DNA of 64,000 nt from Methanomicrobia archaeon (GTDB lineage: Archaea; Halobacteriota; Bog-38; Methanoflorentales; Methanoflorentaceae), in assembly GCA_015660915.1 (NCBI GenBank), contig JACTTZ010000009.1, forward strand, positions 62,001 to 126,000, written 5' to 3'. The notes beneath the pieces are model-generated. The model had not been told where the DNA came from and ran no database searches. It worked only from the letters and a program-made list of their open reading frames with translations. Position 1 is the first letter of the stretch, and each line of letters starts with the position of its first letter. This document shows positions 63,148 to 64,000 of the stretch, piece by piece. A program made the translations under genes and the position numbers.

Positions 63148-64000
63148 CTAACGATGGACAGGCAAGTTGTTCTTGAAAAATGTAAGTTCTTGAGGTGAGA
63201 ATGTCCTCAAAATATACAGAATACCGACATAAATTGCAGCACTGAGTGCGATTGAACCAAATATGCTTGCTAGCCCAGTTGGATTTAATTCAACGAGTAC
63301 AACAGACATAAAACTGGACCCAATTAAGCTCTTTGCAATCGAAACAAAGTCTAGTTTTAGTTTCAAGTATTTCGAGGAGAGGTATCCAGTGATCATCAAA
63401 ATGAATACAAAAGTCAAAAGAGTTGCGATTCCAGCCCCAATTATTCCTATCGAGCGAACGAGGAGAACGGTTAGAACTACGTTCAATAGAGCTGCTATTA
63501 ACCATATGTTGTTTACAGTTCCTGTTTTTTTGTTTATTAAGAGGATTTCTAGGAAGATGCCATAGACTCCAAGAACCACAAAACCAGCAGCCACAAATGG
63601 CGTTATAATGTACCCGTGCGCAGCAATTTCAGGTGTAGATAACGATAGCAAAATTGCTTTCGATAGAATAGACAAAGCAAAAGCGCTTGGTATAGCTAAA
63701 ATTAATGAGTATTTCAAAGAGTAGCCTAATGTTGTTCTGACTTCGCTAATCTTATTCTCATCATAAAACTTATACACAGAAGGGCCGAGCAGAACGGCTA
63801 TTGGCGAGAAACATATTGTAATCAAATAAGCTAAAGAGTAACCAGGAGAATAATACCCGACAAAAGCCGAACCTAGAAACAGTCCAATAATATAGCGATC
63901 ACTTAAATCGACTGTCCAGTTAGAGAGCGAGGAGGGGACAAGTGGAAGACCATACGATAGATAATCTTTCGCGTGGATAAGTTGGGGCACACTGATCCCT
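63148..64000 (-). CDS. Polysaccharide flippase (Wzx/MATE-like), 5' end outside window
   Basis: At least 283 C-terminal residues of an oligosaccharide flippase with about eight hydrophobic helices. The segments WTVDLSDRYIIGLFLGSAFV and GYYSPGYSLAYLI are the conserved middle of the polysaccharide_synt/Wzx family. The frame stays open to base 64000, so the N-terminal half lies outside. The protein would move lipid-linked sugar units across the membrane for the surface glycan made by the neighbouring genes. Its 5' region is also present in the chimeric remnant at 58838-59027. Confidence 0.9.
   Translation of the reverse strand, partial: GISVPQLIHAKDYLSYGLPLVPSSLSNWTVDLSDRYIIGLFLGSAFVGYYSPGYSLAYLITICFSPIAVLLGPSVYKFYDENKISEVRTTLGYSLKYSLILAIPSAFALSILSKAILLSLSTPEIAAHGYIITPFVAAGFVVLGVYGIFLEILLINKKTGTVNNIWLIAALLNVVLTVLLVRSIGIIGAGIATLLTFVFILMITGYLSSKYLKLKLDFVSIAKSLIGSSFMSVVLVELNPTGLASIFGSIALSAAIYVGILYILRTFSPQELTFFKNNLPVHR

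Overview
The window reads as euryarchaeal DNA, most likely from a methanogen or a close methanogen relative. Supporting signs are TATA-box promoters about 25 bases before start codons (several transcripts look leaderless), archaeal ThiL next to an ARMT1/DUF89 protein, a CfbD/NifD-like protein of the kind tied to coenzyme F430, an iron-sulfur flavoprotein with the compact Isf cysteine motif, a remnant of Sep-tRNA:Cys-tRNA synthase, and a MoxR/DUF58/DUF4350 operon. I cannot name the genus.

Bases 1-20,150 hold housekeeping genes mixed with a scattered and partly decayed lasso-peptide system. A lasso cyclase, cut by the left edge, is followed 46 bases later by a 41-residue lasso precursor that had no annotated counterpart in longer-ORF views. 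About 18 kb away, on the other strand, lie a translationally coupled B1 (PqqD-like recognition element) and B2 (transglutaminase-like leader peptidase) pair. Between them are a nucleotidyltransferase of the type found in such clusters, three broken copies of the B1 gene (two with recognisable promoters), a 3' fragment of the nucleotidyltransferase and a short fragment of the cyclase. The system therefore seems to have been duplicated several times, with most copies now decaying. The other genes here are DUF89, thiL, a trypsin-like protease, the nitrogenase-like protein, a zinc ribbon, two flavoproteins, cardiolipin synthase, a phosphoesterase coupled to a holin-domain/phosphodiesterase fusion, and nrdD.

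Bases 20,160-38,100 carry envelope genes. An OB-fold membrane protein, a DUF457 membrane hydrolase and a DUF4352 surface protein occur once intact (20,999-25,370) and once as a decaying duplicate (28,597-30,124). Between the copies are a secreted cysteine-rich protein, a DUF4012 protein, and a nucleotide-sugar epimerase/dehydrogenase pair in which the epimerase has lost its YxxxK catalytic segment. A six-gene minus-strand operon follows (secreted DUF4129-like protein, DUF4350, MoxR ATPase, DUF58, two membrane proteins).

Bases 38,100-64,000 are a visibly more AT-rich polysaccharide island. It holds sugar aminotransferases, glycosyltransferases, methyltransferases, a cupin, a flippase, and a set rfbF-rfbG / YerE-like TPP enzyme / rfbH that would make a CDP-3,6-dideoxyhexose and could add a two-carbon branch (yersiniose type). 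The island is full of paralogue remnants with internal deletions, a chimeric flippase-FkbM remnant, a 97-bp perfect tandem repeat, and a dead plasmid- or virus-type primase/helicase gene. The overall picture is repeated segmental duplication followed by decay by deletion. No tRNA, rRNA, CRISPR array or complete insertion sequence was recognised.
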